Both the position numbers and the translations under genes were made by a program. The notes beneath the pieces are model-generated. The model was not told where the DNA came from. It searched no databases and saw only the letters and a program-made list of their open reading frames with translations. DNA of 23,620 bases from CBDULX01 sp048550535 (lineage in GTDB: Bacteria; Pseudomonadota; Gammaproteobacteria; SZUA-229): NCBI GenBank assembly GCA_048550535.1, contig JBLYYN010000149.1, positions 1 through 23,620 of the forward strand, read 5' to 3'. Shown piece by piece: positions 13,299 through 20,533 of this stretch. Numbering within the stretch: position 1 is the first letter of the stretch; each line of letters opens with the position of its first letter.

Positions 13299-14794
13299 GT
13301 TTGTTCTATTTGTCCCGTGACACGTTTTACTATTTGACTGGCTATACTGCCATCTGGATTAAGCAATTCGATTTGCAGGGGCATTTTGCCCAGAGCGTGG
13401 GTGGCGCAGGATAAACAGGGATCGTAGGCACGGATAGCGACTTCAATTTGATTGAGCAGTGGCTCGGTGAGTTCATTGCCCTGCAAATACTGGTTGGCGA
13501 CCTGGCGAATGGATTCGTTCATCGCCTGGTTGTTGTTGGTGGTAGATACGATCAGGTTGGCTTTAGTAACAATGCCATCATCATCAATTTCATAATGATG
13601 GATCAGGGTGCCCCGCGGGGCTTCGATGACACCGATTCCTCGAGATTGCATGTCGCCTTTACGCAGCAGATCATCGCCTAATAAATCGTCGTCGTGTAAT
13701 AATTGTTCGATGGCTTCGGTGCAGTGCAGTAGTTCAATCATGCGCGCCCAGTGGCTGGCCATGGTGGCCTGTATTGGGCCGCCCGAATGGTGTGTAAAAA
13801 ATTCCTGGCGTCGCGTTTCGGCCAGTGGCGTGTTGAAACAGTCGCAGTTATTGACCCGGGCCAGCGGGCCGACCCGATACCAGCCGGTTTCTTCTCCCAG
13901 GGATTTGATAAACGGGAACTTCATATAGCTCCAGCTTTTAATCGATTCGAGCAAAAGATCTTCGTATTGCGTGCTATCCAGGTGATCGAAAATGATATTG
14001 CCCTGTGTGTCTTTTACACGTAATCCACCATGATACAGCTCGTGTTCACCATTAGGCGTTACCAGGCTCATCATGTTGCTTTCGATGGCGGCGAATTCCC
14101 GGTTGTAGTCAATATCGTTCAGGTAAAGAGTTTTAATGAGATCAATAGCATCCTGTGCCCAGCTAATGATCAGTTTAATGTCAGTTAATAAGTAGTTACG
14201 CTCATCGCCATTCAGGTTTTTATTCACGCCACCGGGAATGGCGCCAGTACCGTGTACCCGTTTACCGGCTGTAAGGCGAATAATTTCCTGGCCAAATTTT
14301 CTGAGCAGGACGCCTTTTTTGGCAATCTCAGGATGATCTTCTATGACGCCGACAATATTGCGATGGCGTACGGCATCATCATAACCAAACAATAAATCCG
14401 GTGATGACAGGTGAAAGAAGTGCAAGGCATGGGATTGCAGTGTCTGGCCAAAATGCATCAGTTTGCGAATTTTTTCAGCACTGTCTGAAAGCTGGGTAAC
14501 CCCAACCAGCATGTCGGTGGCTTTAGCCGCAGCAAGGTGATGACTGACCGGGCAGATGCCACACAGGCGCTGTACCAGCACCGGCAGTTCCCAGTAAGGA
14601 CGACCCTGGATAAATTTTTCAAAGCCACGAAATTCGACAATATGTAAGCGGGCCTGGTGGATATGATTGTCATCATCCAGTAGCAGGCTGACTTTACCAT
14701 GGCCCTCAACACGTGTCAGGGGTTCGATGATGACTCGTTTGAGTTTATCCGGTTGGCTGGCGGTTTCCAGTTCGTTGTTCATGGTACTAGTCAT
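13283..14794 (-). CDS. hoxH: NAD-linked [NiFe] hydrogenase large subunit
   Basis: Carries the NiFe(CN)2CO active site of the soluble bidirectional hydrogenase (group 3d). The L1 motif RLCGICPVSHH has Cys78 and Cys81; the L2 motif DPCLSCATH has Cys460 and Cys463. HoxW is expected to cleave after His466, removing a 37-residue tail that starts ALGKMPL. The N-terminal IIEPLTRVEGHGKVSLLLDD is also diagnostic. Total 503 residues. The ATG at 14794 overlaps the hoxY stop (ATGACTAG); a second ATG four codons in (14782) is possible, and neither has a Shine-Dalgarno, so translation may be coupled. It pairs with HoxY to form the hydrogenase module. Confidence 0.98.
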   Translation of the reverse strand: MTSTMNNELETASQPDKLKRVIIEPLTRVEGHGKVSLLLDDDNHIHQARLHIVEFRGFEKFIQGRPYWELPVLVQRLCGICPVSHHLAAAKATDMLVGVTQLSDSAEKIRKLMHFGQTLQSHALHFFHLSSPDLLFGYDDAVRHRNIVGVIEDHPEIAKKGVLLRKFGQEIIRLTAGKRVHGTGAIPGGVNKNLNGDERNYLLTDIKLIISWAQDAIDLIKTLYLNDIDYNREFAAIESNMMSLVTPNGEHELYHGGLRVKDTQGNIIFDHLDSTQYEDLLLESIKSWSYMKFPFIKSLGEETGWYRVGPLARVNNCDCFNTPLAETRRQEFFTHHSGGPIQATMASHWARMIELLHCTEAIEQLLHDDDLLGDDLLRKGDMQSRGIGVIEAPRGTLIHHYEIDDDGIVTKANLIVSTTNNNQAMNESIRQVANQYLQGNELTEPLLNQIEVAIRAYDPCLSCATHALGKMPLQIELLNPDGSIASQIVKRVTGQIEQTCSTP

Positions 14795-15329
14795 AGTGGA
14801 TCTGGTTATAGGGAAACTGGATGGGTCTGCCAGCCAGCAGTTCGGTTAAAAAGGTCCAGATAGTATCGCCAGAAGGCGGGCAGCCAGGTAATACGTAATC
14901 GACTTTGACCACTTCATGGATGGGATGCACCTTGTTTAGCAATAAAGGTATTTCCGGGTCATTGGGAATCATCGGATTAACTACACCAATGCCATCCAGA
15001 TAGGATTCCTTTAAACAGTCCTCTAGTGCAAAACTGTTACGCATGGAAGGTATGCCTCCATTAATCGCGCAGGCACCGATAGCAACCAGAATATTACTCT
15101 GTCGCCTGTACTCACGTAATACTTCGACATTGTCCGTGTTTGCAACGCCGCCTTCGATGATGCCGACATCCACCGCTTGCAGTTGTTTGATATCGTTAAA
15201 GGGTGAGCGTTCAAATTCAATAAGTGTAATCAGCTCCAGCAGTCGCTCGTCGATATCCAGCAATGACATATGACAACCAAAGCAACCCGCCAATGAGGTA
15301 GTGGCCACGGTCAGCTTTTTTTTAGTCAT
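14787..15329 (-). CDS. hoxY: NAD-linked [NiFe] hydrogenase small subunit
   Basis: The small subunit carries the proximal 4Fe-4S cluster that passes electrons between the NiFe site and HoxU/HoxF. Counted from the upstream ATG at 15335, the ligands are Cys18 and Cys21 (SLAGCFGCHMSLLDID), Cys89 (AIGACAINGG) and Cys152 (VLPGCPPSGDTIW). I chose the ATG at 15329 (MTKKKLTV) because GGGAGA lies 6 bases before it, whereas the ATG at 15335 directly abuts that Shine-Dalgarno. At about 180 residues it is the short form without medial and distal clusters, as in group 3d enzymes. It overlaps the end of hoxU and the start of hoxH. Confidence 0.97.
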   Translation of the reverse strand: MTKKKLTVATTSLAGCFGCHMSLLDIDERLLELITLIEFERSPFNDIKQLQAVDVGIIEGGVANTDNVEVLREYRRQSNILVAIGACAINGGIPSMRNSFALEDCLKESYLDGIGVVNPMIPNDPEIPLLLNKVHPIHEVVKVDYVLPGCPPSGDTIWTFLTELLAGRPIQFPYNQIHYD

Positions 15330-16053
15330 TTGCATTCTCCCTTTTTAACGCATGCGCCAGATCGCCTACCAGACTAATAGGCTCCCGGTCATACAAACGT
15401 TTACCGATGGGCGTTTCATAGCCTTTATTTTTGAGCAAAAAGACACCGACGGGACAGACACTGGCCGCAATATCGTGGATGCTGAAATCACTGTCTCCTA
15501 ATTTCCCCGAGGCAGAATTAATCACCAGTTTTGCATCTATGCCACGGCCACTGATCGAGAATATATTTTTTTTGTCAGCGCAGTGGCTGGCGCGCACACA
15601 GAGCCCACAAAGAATACAACGATTATAATCGAGCACCATATCAGGATGGCTGGCATCTACCTGACGGTGAGGATAACGGTGGGTGAAATGGGGTGACAGC
15701 ATACCCACATAATAGGCCACCGCCTGTAACTGGCAGCGACCACTTTTTTCACATCCTGGACATTGGTGGTTGCCTTCGACAAATAACATTTGCAACAGGC
15801 TTTTGCGTTGATTGTTGATCTGCGTAGTCTGGTTTTCTACCTTGCTGTTGGCAATGGCAGGCTGGGTACAGGCAGTCACATAACGTCCATCGAGTTTCAC
15901 CAGGCACAGGCGACAGCTGCCGGTGGAGTCAAAGTCCGGGTTATGGCACAGATGTGGGATATAGACACCGGCGTCCATGGCGGCATCCATGATAGTCTGC
16001 CCGGTCTGGAAAGGGATATTTTTGCCATCGATAAAAAACTGTGCATCACTCAT
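15322..16053 (-). CDS. hoxU: NAD-linked hydrogenase diaphorase subunit HoxU
   Basis: Iron-sulfur subunit, homologous to the N-terminal part of NuoG, that relays electrons between HoxF and HoxY. 2Fe-2S ligands are Cys36, Cys47, Cys50 and Cys62 in a ferredoxin fold. The His96/Cys98/Cys101/Cys107 group (NHQCPGCEKSGRCQLQ) holds a 4Fe-4S cluster. A further set, Cys146, Cys149, Cys152 and Cys200 (RCILCGLC ... SVCPVG), holds another. It is 243 residues, normal for HoxU. The ATG at 16053 overlaps the hoxF TGA by four bases, with GGAGA 7 bases upstream. Confidence 0.97.
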   Translation of the reverse strand: MSDAQFFIDGKNIPFQTGQTIMDAAMDAGVYIPHLCHNPDFDSTGSCRLCLVKLDGRYVTACTQPAIANSKVENQTTQINNQRKSLLQMLFVEGNHQCPGCEKSGRCQLQAVAYYVGMLSPHFTHRYPHRQVDASHPDMVLDYNRCILCGLCVRASHCADKKNIFSISGRGIDAKLVINSASGKLGDSDFSIHDIAASVCPVGVFLLKNKGYETPIGKRLYDREPISLVGDLAHALKRENAND

Positions 16054-17828
16054 GGTTTAGTCTCCACGGCGATATGGGCTCCAGCATCTTCACGTCCGGT
16101 GATCGCCCTGGCCTCACTGACCTCGCCATCCAGATCAAAGGCAGGTGTGTATTCAGTAGAACGCAGACGGCGCTGATAACTGTCCGGGAAGTTATTGAAG
16201 GTATCGAGTATATGATTCGATGCCGTGGTGCCCAGTCCGCAATGACTGGCATTACGCATCACCTTGGCAATGCGTTCGATATCCCGCAGGTCGTTCTGGG
16301 TAGCATGACTGGTATACAGCTTGTCGACCAGATCCCGCACCAGCACACTGCCAACGCGGCAGGGCGTGCAGAAGCCACAGCTCTCATGGGCAAAAAAATG
16401 GGCGAAGTTCTGTACCATGTCCAGCATATCTCTATGTCGGTTAAAGACCATAAACGAGCCACCGGTGGAGGCATCTTCAATGGCAATGCGGCGATTGAAT
16501 TCGCGATGACACAGGGTTTGACCAGCGGCCCCGGCAATCTGTACCGCCTGGGTTTCATCACCCCCACATTCCACCAGAATCTCCGCCACCGAGGTACCCA
16601 TGGGGTATTCATAAATCCCGGGCTGGCTGCAATCCCCTGAGATACTCAGCAGTTTTGTTCCTGAGGATATGGCGGTACCTTTGTCGGTAAACCAGTCACT
16701 GCCGTGGTATGCGATCTGACAGGCCGCCATCAGTGTTTCTACGTTATTGACCACCGTTGGAAAGCCCAGATAACCCCTTTCGACCGGAAACGGCGGACGT
16801 TTTTGTGGTATGCCCCGTTTGCCCAGCAGTGATTGCAACAGGGCTGATTCTTCTCCACAGACGTAGGAGCCAGCGCCCATATGAACTTCGATGTCGAAAT
16901 TAAAACCGCTTTGCCCCAGAATATTCTCACCCAGCAGGTTCTGCTGACGGCGGCGTTCCAGTTCCGCTTCCAGCTTGGGCAGCAAATACAGATATTCTGC
17001 GCGCAGGTAAATAAAGCCCTGTTGCGCGCCGATGATGCCGGCGCACAGGGTCATGCCTTCAATGACCTGGGCGGAATAAGAATTGAGTAATACACGATCC
17101 TTAAAAGTGCCAGGTTCGCCTTCATCGGCATTGCAGACGACATAATGACGCTCTGCATGAGCGTTACGACACAGTTGCCATTTGATGGCTGTTTTAAAAC
17201 TGGCGCCGCCGCGACCGCGTAACTCGGAATCTGCGATACGTTGCAACAAGGTGTCAGCCCCCTCTTCTTGCAAGGCTTTGAGGGCATCACCATCCTGGGT
17301 GTTTTGGGTCAGTAAAATATCGGCGCGGCGGATGTTGTCCTGCACTTCGAAAAACTCAGCTGGCCATTGATGCAGCGGCCTGTCCTGCTCGATCAACTCG
17401 GCGATATGATCAATACGCGGGCTATCCAGTCGCGTAACAGGAAAATTATTAACCAGTAAAGCGGGGCCCTGGTCACACATGCCGGTACAGGAGGTCGTAT
17501 CAATGCTCACCCGGCCATCGGCACGAACCTGACCCTGGCTGATATTTAATTGCTGGCACAATTGCTGTAGCAAGGGACGACTATCGGCCATCTGGTCAGT
17601 GATGTTGTCGCTGAACAGGATACTAAATCGACCCCGGGGTGATCGGTGTAAAAAAGAATAAAAATCAATGACACCTGCAATTTCAGAACAGGCTATGGCG
17701 AACTCAGTGCTTAGTTGCTGTATAGCTGTATCGGAGATACATGACTCTGCTTGCTGTATTTCAAATAAATACTGCAATAACAAGTCTTCGCGACGTGGTC
17801 TTTTGTCCCATCGATTCAAGTGGTTCAC
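16050..17828 (-). CDS. hoxF: NAD-linked hydrogenase diaphorase subunit HoxF (NuoE-NuoF fusion)
   Basis: FMN- and NAD-binding subunit that lets the soluble hydrogenase reduce NAD+ with H2 or run in reverse. Residues 1-160 are a NuoE-like thioredoxin-fold domain; the rest is NuoF-like. Seen in NuoF: GRGGASFKTAIKW (about 206-217), the FMN/NAD segment NADEGEPGTFKDR (233-245), GAGSYVCGEESALL and the 4Fe-4S ligands Cys484, Cys487, Cys490 and Cys530. In the NuoE-like part only Cys114 and Cys118 remain; the first pair corresponds to Ser73 and Asp78. The start is GTG at 17828 with AAGGA upstream; 592 residues, close to the Ralstonia-type length. A separate hoxE is therefore not expected. First gene of hoxFUYHW. 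Confidence 0.97.
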   Translation of the reverse strand: MNHLNRWDKRPRREDLLLQYLFEIQQAESCISDTAIQQLSTEFAIACSEIAGVIDFYSFLHRSPRGRFSILFSDNITDQMADSRPLLQQLCQQLNISQGQVRADGRVSIDTTSCTGMCDQGPALLVNNFPVTRLDSPRIDHIAELIEQDRPLHQWPAEFFEVQDNIRRADILLTQNTQDGDALKALQEEGADTLLQRIADSELRGRGGASFKTAIKWQLCRNAHAERHYVVCNADEGEPGTFKDRVLLNSYSAQVIEGMTLCAGIIGAQQGFIYLRAEYLYLLPKLEAELERRRQQNLLGENILGQSGFNFDIEVHMGAGSYVCGEESALLQSLLGKRGIPQKRPPFPVERGYLGFPTVVNNVETLMAACQIAYHGSDWFTDKGTAISSGTKLLSISGDCSQPGIYEYPMGTSVAEILVECGGDETQAVQIAGAAGQTLCHREFNRRIAIEDASTGGSFMVFNRHRDMLDMVQNFAHFFAHESCGFCTPCRVGSVLVRDLVDKLYTSHATQNDLRDIERIAKVMRNASHCGLGTTASNHILDTFNNFPDSYQRRLRSTEYTPAFDLDGEVSEARAITGREDAGAHIAVETKP

Positions 17829-17922
17829 ATCCTGGTCCTTACCACAAAATGAAACTTCTATGTGAGATATAAGACCTATATGCAGAGGATTGCAAGGGAT
17901 TCGAAATATATTTATTGTTTAT

Positions 17923-17941
17923 TTGATCAAGTTGATTTGAT
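17923..17941. promoter_or_regulatory. Three TTGAT words upstream of hoxF
   Basis: TTGAT occurs at 17923, 17932 and 17937, and ATCAAGTTGAT is a short palindrome within it. TTGAT is the FNR half-site, but the required TTGAT-N4-ATCAA arrangement is absent. It lies about 95-110 bases before the hoxF start and is only a candidate binding region. Confidence 0.25.
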
Positions 17942-17995
17942 TTCGCTGGAACATAGCTACACAGGAGAACTAATTGGATGACCTTGAAAGTATTC

Positions 17996-18047
17996 GGAAA
18001 CAGACCACCGTTTTAAACTACTCATCAATAACCATGGCCTATCCCCG
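17996..18047 (+). repeat. Dispersed intergenic hairpin repeat, copy B
   Basis: ACAGACCACCG, TTTTAAACTACTCATCAATA and ACCATGGCCTATCCCCGG. The left arm ACAGACCACCG pairs imperfectly with CCATGGCCTAT. It is nearly identical to copies A, C and D over about 50 bases, but lacks the long tail of A and C. Confidence 0.85.
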
Positions 18048-18055
18048 GATAAACT

Positions 18056-18077
18056 CCTGCGAAGACCGTCATTACGA
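18056..18077 (+). repeat. Fragment of a second palindromic repeat
   Basis: CCTGCGAAGAC then CGTCATTACGA, identical with one mismatch to 18694-18715. Here the right arm is degenerate (ACTTCCCTGAGAAG). Confidence 0.6.
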
Positions 18078-18334
18078 ACTTCCCTGAGAAGACTCTAATA
18101 GACATGAGTATTGATAGTGTCGCGTAAAAAATACTTCATAAATAGTTCACAGACAGTGGCTGACTAGCGAGATAGACTATTGACTAGTGCCACTCGTATC
18201 ACCGCCTCAGTTGGCACGAATTATGTAAACTGAAAATCAGTAGATGTCTAAAAGTTGAGGGATTCTTATTCCGATTCAACGCAGTAATCCTTCATAATGT
18301 CTTCATTATCTTAAATAATCAAGGAGTCGATTCC

Positions 18335-18658
18335 ATGAACTTTAAACGTCATATTACCAAAGTAATGCTTCTCTTAGGTTTGTCTTTAATTGCTCTTCCC
18401 GCGAGTGCTGTTAACCCTAGTGATGTTTTAAACGCATCTCGCTACAACACAGCCGGTTCCACATTCGACATTGGGCCTCTGGCAGCGAGTAATTTTTGTT
18501 ATCTGAGCCGGGTTGGGTTTAGAGAGCTAGACACAGGATCCGAGTCTTCCACATGCAATGTTTATATTAGTGGTGCTGTCTGGGTGCTCACAGCAACTTT
18601 GGGCACAAGTAGCGATCAGGATGCCTGGTGCTCCGCCAGGTGCTACACCAGGAATTAA
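18335..18658 (+). CDS. Hypothetical small secreted cysteine-containing protein
   Basis: A 107-residue precursor with a clear signal peptide: basic MNFKRHITK, a hydrophobic core and an LPASA cleavage site, leaving a mature protein of about 82 residues. The mature part has four cysteines (Cys55, Cys74, Cys99, Cys103), likely two disulfides in the periplasm or outside, and no recognisable domain. The start is well supported by AAGGAG 8 bases upstream. A strong 13-bp hairpin repeat lies 33 bases after the stop. I do not recognise the family. It stands alone, divergent from hoxF, and no link to the hydrogenase is implied. Confidence 0.7.
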   Translation: MNFKRHITKVMLLLGLSLIALPASAVNPSDVLNASRYNTAGSTFDIGPLAASNFCYLSRVGFRELDTGSESSTCNVYISGAVWVLTATLGTSSDQDAWCSARCYTRN

Positions 18659-18690
18659 TGAATTGTTAGTGAATAATCGGTAAATATCAA

Positions 18691-18728
18691 ATCCCTGCGA
18701 AGACGGTCATTACGATCTTCGCAGGGAT
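18691..18728. repeat. Palindromic repeat with 13-bp perfect stem
   Basis: ATCCCTGCGAAGA (18691-18703) and TCTTCGCAGGGAT (18716-18728) pair perfectly around a 12-base loop CGGTCATTACGA. It follows the gene ending at 18658. No T run is present, so it is more likely a REP-like element than a terminator, though it could stabilise the mRNA end. A decayed relative is at 18056. Confidence 0.75.
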
Positions 18729-18814
18729 AACTCCAACAGACTTAAACATTCATAGTGATGCGGAAACATTCACATGTCAGGATGTAATGATACTTTCAAT
18801 CATGGAGGTTTAAC

Positions 18815-19543
18815 ATGCGTACCAATATTTTTTTAGCTGTATCTGTTATCACGATAACACTACTTGCTTATAATCTTATGGGGAAAGATGATTTTACTAA
18901 ACAGACTCAAGCAATGATTCCGAAAGTCGCTATAGACTCTGATCTGGAAGTTCAGGAAAAGCTGGATAAACTGACTGGCATTCTGCAAAACTACCAGCAG
19001 ATCAGTCAGGAGCAGTTCAGGCTAGCGAAAATAGAGCAAGATCAACTGAAGAATATGCTGGCAAAACTTGAAGCCAAGCTTGCTACTATTGAGTCTGGAG
19101 TAACTGAGCAAACTATAAATGATGCCAAATTAGATAGCACCGAGCAAGATTCTGACATAGCTCTTTCTAGTAATGATGAGGTAAACCCCCAATCCACGAC
19201 CATCTCAGAAGTAGACTTGGGTCACTGGATTGATGAATCTCTGGATGCTGGACACTGGGACTGGAATCTGACTACACAAGCTAAAGAACAAGCCGTAAAT
19301 AGCCTGGAAGAACTGCCAGGGATCACGCTCGAAAACATGCAGTGTGGTGATCGATTCTGCCGTGCTACTTTAGCACATGAAAGTGGTAAACAACCGGAAA
19401 TTGGTAATCTCATCGGAAAACCGCCCTTCGTAAACGATGGTTTTACCATTAACGAACCTGATGGTCGTGTCTCGATCTATTTTGCTGGAAATGGCATTTC
19501 CCTGAATGATCTCCGAAGTGACGCACAAGCTGCTGCTCAGTGA
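18815..19543 (+). CDS. Hypothetical membrane-anchored coiled-coil protein
   Basis: A 242-residue protein with an N-terminal membrane anchor or uncleaved signal (NIFLAVSVITITLLAYNL). A heptad-rich coiled coil follows (about 44-95, EVQEKLDKLTGILQNYQQIS onward), then an acidic Ser/Asp linker and a C-terminal domain from about 133. That domain contains WIDESLDAGHWDW and a CGDRFC motif (Cys177, Cys182) likely to form a disulfide, so the protein probably faces the periplasm. The start has GGAGG 7 bases upstream. No family name is secure; I have an impression of similar gammaproteobacterial proteins with ENMQCG-FCR-A-type C-termini but cannot name them. It shares orientation with its neighbours but is separated from them by repeats. 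Confidence 0.7.
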   Translation: MRTNIFLAVSVITITLLAYNLMGKDDFTKQTQAMIPKVAIDSDLEVQEKLDKLTGILQNYQQISQEQFRLAKIEQDQLKNMLAKLEAKLATIESGVTEQTINDAKLDSTEQDSDIALSSNDEVNPQSTTISEVDLGHWIDESLDAGHWDWNLTTQAKEQAVNSLEELPGITLENMQCGDRFCRATLAHESGKQPEIGNLIGKPPFVNDGFTINEPDGRVSIYFAGNGISLNDLRSDAQAAAQ

Positions 19544-19875
19544 TATATGGTGTGGTAACTGACGAAAGCTTGTTTAACTAATAACTCGGAAAACCAACGT
19601 ATACAGGGACAGACCACCGTTTTAAACTACTCCTCAATCACCCTGGCCTTTCCCCGATCATTCATTTATCCCCTTTTAGTGATTAAATTTAACTTATTTA
19701 TATTCTGAATCTGAATAAGCCTTAAACATTACAAAGAAAGTAAAAAAGTAGTTAGCGAAATAGAACTAGGAATAGTGAATAGAGCTGGGGCAACCGCAGT
19801 GAGTCAGAGCATTTTCAGGCACCGCTAAACCGCAGTATATATAATGATTATAAGCTGTTACTCTCAAGCACAACT
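19544..19875. other. 332-base spacer holding repeat copy C and the rof promoter region
   Basis: Copy C of the hairpin repeat takes up 19605-19733. Before rof there is a perfect TATAAT (19840-19845) with no good -35. No gene is seen. Confidence 0.55.
19605..19733 (+). repeat. Dispersed intergenic hairpin repeat, copy C (long form)
   Basis: It starts AGGGACAGACCACCG, has TTTAAACTACTCCTCAATCA, CCCTGGCCTTTCCCCGATCA, TTTTAGTGATTAAA and the tail CTGAATAAGCCTTAAACATT. The tail is shared exactly with copy A over 20 bases. Confidence 0.85.
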
Positions 19876-20136
19876 ATGAACCAGAGCAGTACAGGCATGT
19901 CACCATACCACCCAATAGATTGCCAGATTCACTCCAGCCTGGAACTGCATATCATGCACGGTGCTACCCTGTGCATACACTGGCAGGACGATGATGGTGA
20001 AACACATATCCAGCAACTGGAGCCAGTGGATATAGCCACAGAAAAAGCTGTAGGCGAGTTTCTCCTGCTGGATGATAGCCAGGGTAACAGGTGGAAGATT
20101 CGGCTAGATAAAATCCAGTCATTTAAACAGCTATAG
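19876..20136 (+). CDS. rof: Rho-binding antiterminator (Rof/YaeO family)
   Basis: Small acidic protein of 86 residues matching the Rof/YaeO family, which binds the Rho primary RNA site and inhibits Rho-dependent termination. The family pattern is visible in order: YHPIDC near the start, SSLELHIMHGATLCIHW, DDGETHIQQLEPVD, then FLLLDD and the C-terminal WKIRLDKIQSFKQL, which corresponds to RLDKI-SF in E. coli Rof. The ATG at 19876 is used; a second ATG seven codons in would still keep the domain. No strong Shine-Dalgarno is seen for either. It stands alone between repeat copies C and E. A weak stem (CCCA/TGGG, 20141-20155) followed by T-rich DNA may be a terminator. Confidence 0.88.
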   Translation: MNQSSTGMSPYHPIDCQIHSSLELHIMHGATLCIHWQDDDGETHIQQLEPVDIATEKAVGEFLLLDDSQGNRWKIRLDKIQSFKQL

Positions 20137-20533
20137 CTACCCAATAAGCATGGGAATTTTTCTCATTTTTTACCCTGTTATAAACATGGCATTCAACAGT
20201 ACCCATCAACTATATACCTGTTTTATCGAGTGTTTTTCAGATCAACCAAAGACAATAGAGCCCTTCGTTACTGTTACAGACTCTTCATTTAAAGCCTCTG
20301 TTAAATACCTTCCAGCATAACTTGGACTACATTTATCTTAAGCCTATCCATCAGGTTTTTTAGTGTAAACCAGGGTACTCGGGTACAGACCATGTTCTAG
20401 ACTGCTCTTCAAAATTCGTGGTCTATCCCGAAAATAACATAAACATTCAGCGAGCTTTGATAAAACCGGTTTAATTCTCTCCGCTCTCCTAATTTTCTAT
20501 TTTTATAAAATATTTAAAAGCAAGAGACCCATT
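20137..20533. other. 397-base spacer holding repeat copy E
   Basis: No gene is seen. After the rof stop there is T-rich DNA, then AT-rich sequence, copy E of the hairpin repeat and an AAGAGA Shine-Dalgarno just before the next gene. Confidence 0.55.
20380..20432 (+). repeat. Dispersed intergenic hairpin repeat, copy E (diverged)
   Basis: CGGGTACAGACCATG, then TTCTAGACTGCTCTTC and TTCGTGGTCTATCCCGA. The core has drifted from the other copies, but the arms AGACCA and TGGTCT pair exactly and the outer CGGG and CCCG pair as well, so the stem is conserved better than the loop. Confidence 0.65.

Larger units (their letters stand above)
17829..18334. other. 506-base divergent spacer between hoxF and a secreted-protein gene
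   Basis: It should hold the hoxF promoter (minus) and the promoter of the gene at 18335 (plus). It contains three TTGAT words, repeat copy B and a fragment of a second repeat. No convincing sigma54 (-24/-12) or sigma70 hexamer pair was found for hoxF. The plus-strand gene has a clear AAGGAG Shine-Dalgarno. No gene is seen in the spacer. Confidence 0.6.

Noticed and set aside
17880..17910. Sigma54 promoter for hoxF
   Set aside because: A TTGCA-like -12 is present on the minus strand, but the matching GG at -24 is missing (TTTCGAATCCCTTGCA), so the match is too weak.
17923..17941. True FNR box upstream of hoxF
   Set aside because: The second half-site is TTGAT rather than ATCAA, so the dyad needed for FNR is absent. 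It is reported only as a TTGAT block.
20141..20170. Intrinsic terminator after rof
   Set aside because: The stem is only four base pairs (CCCA/TGGG), although T-rich DNA follows; this is not enough to list as a feature.
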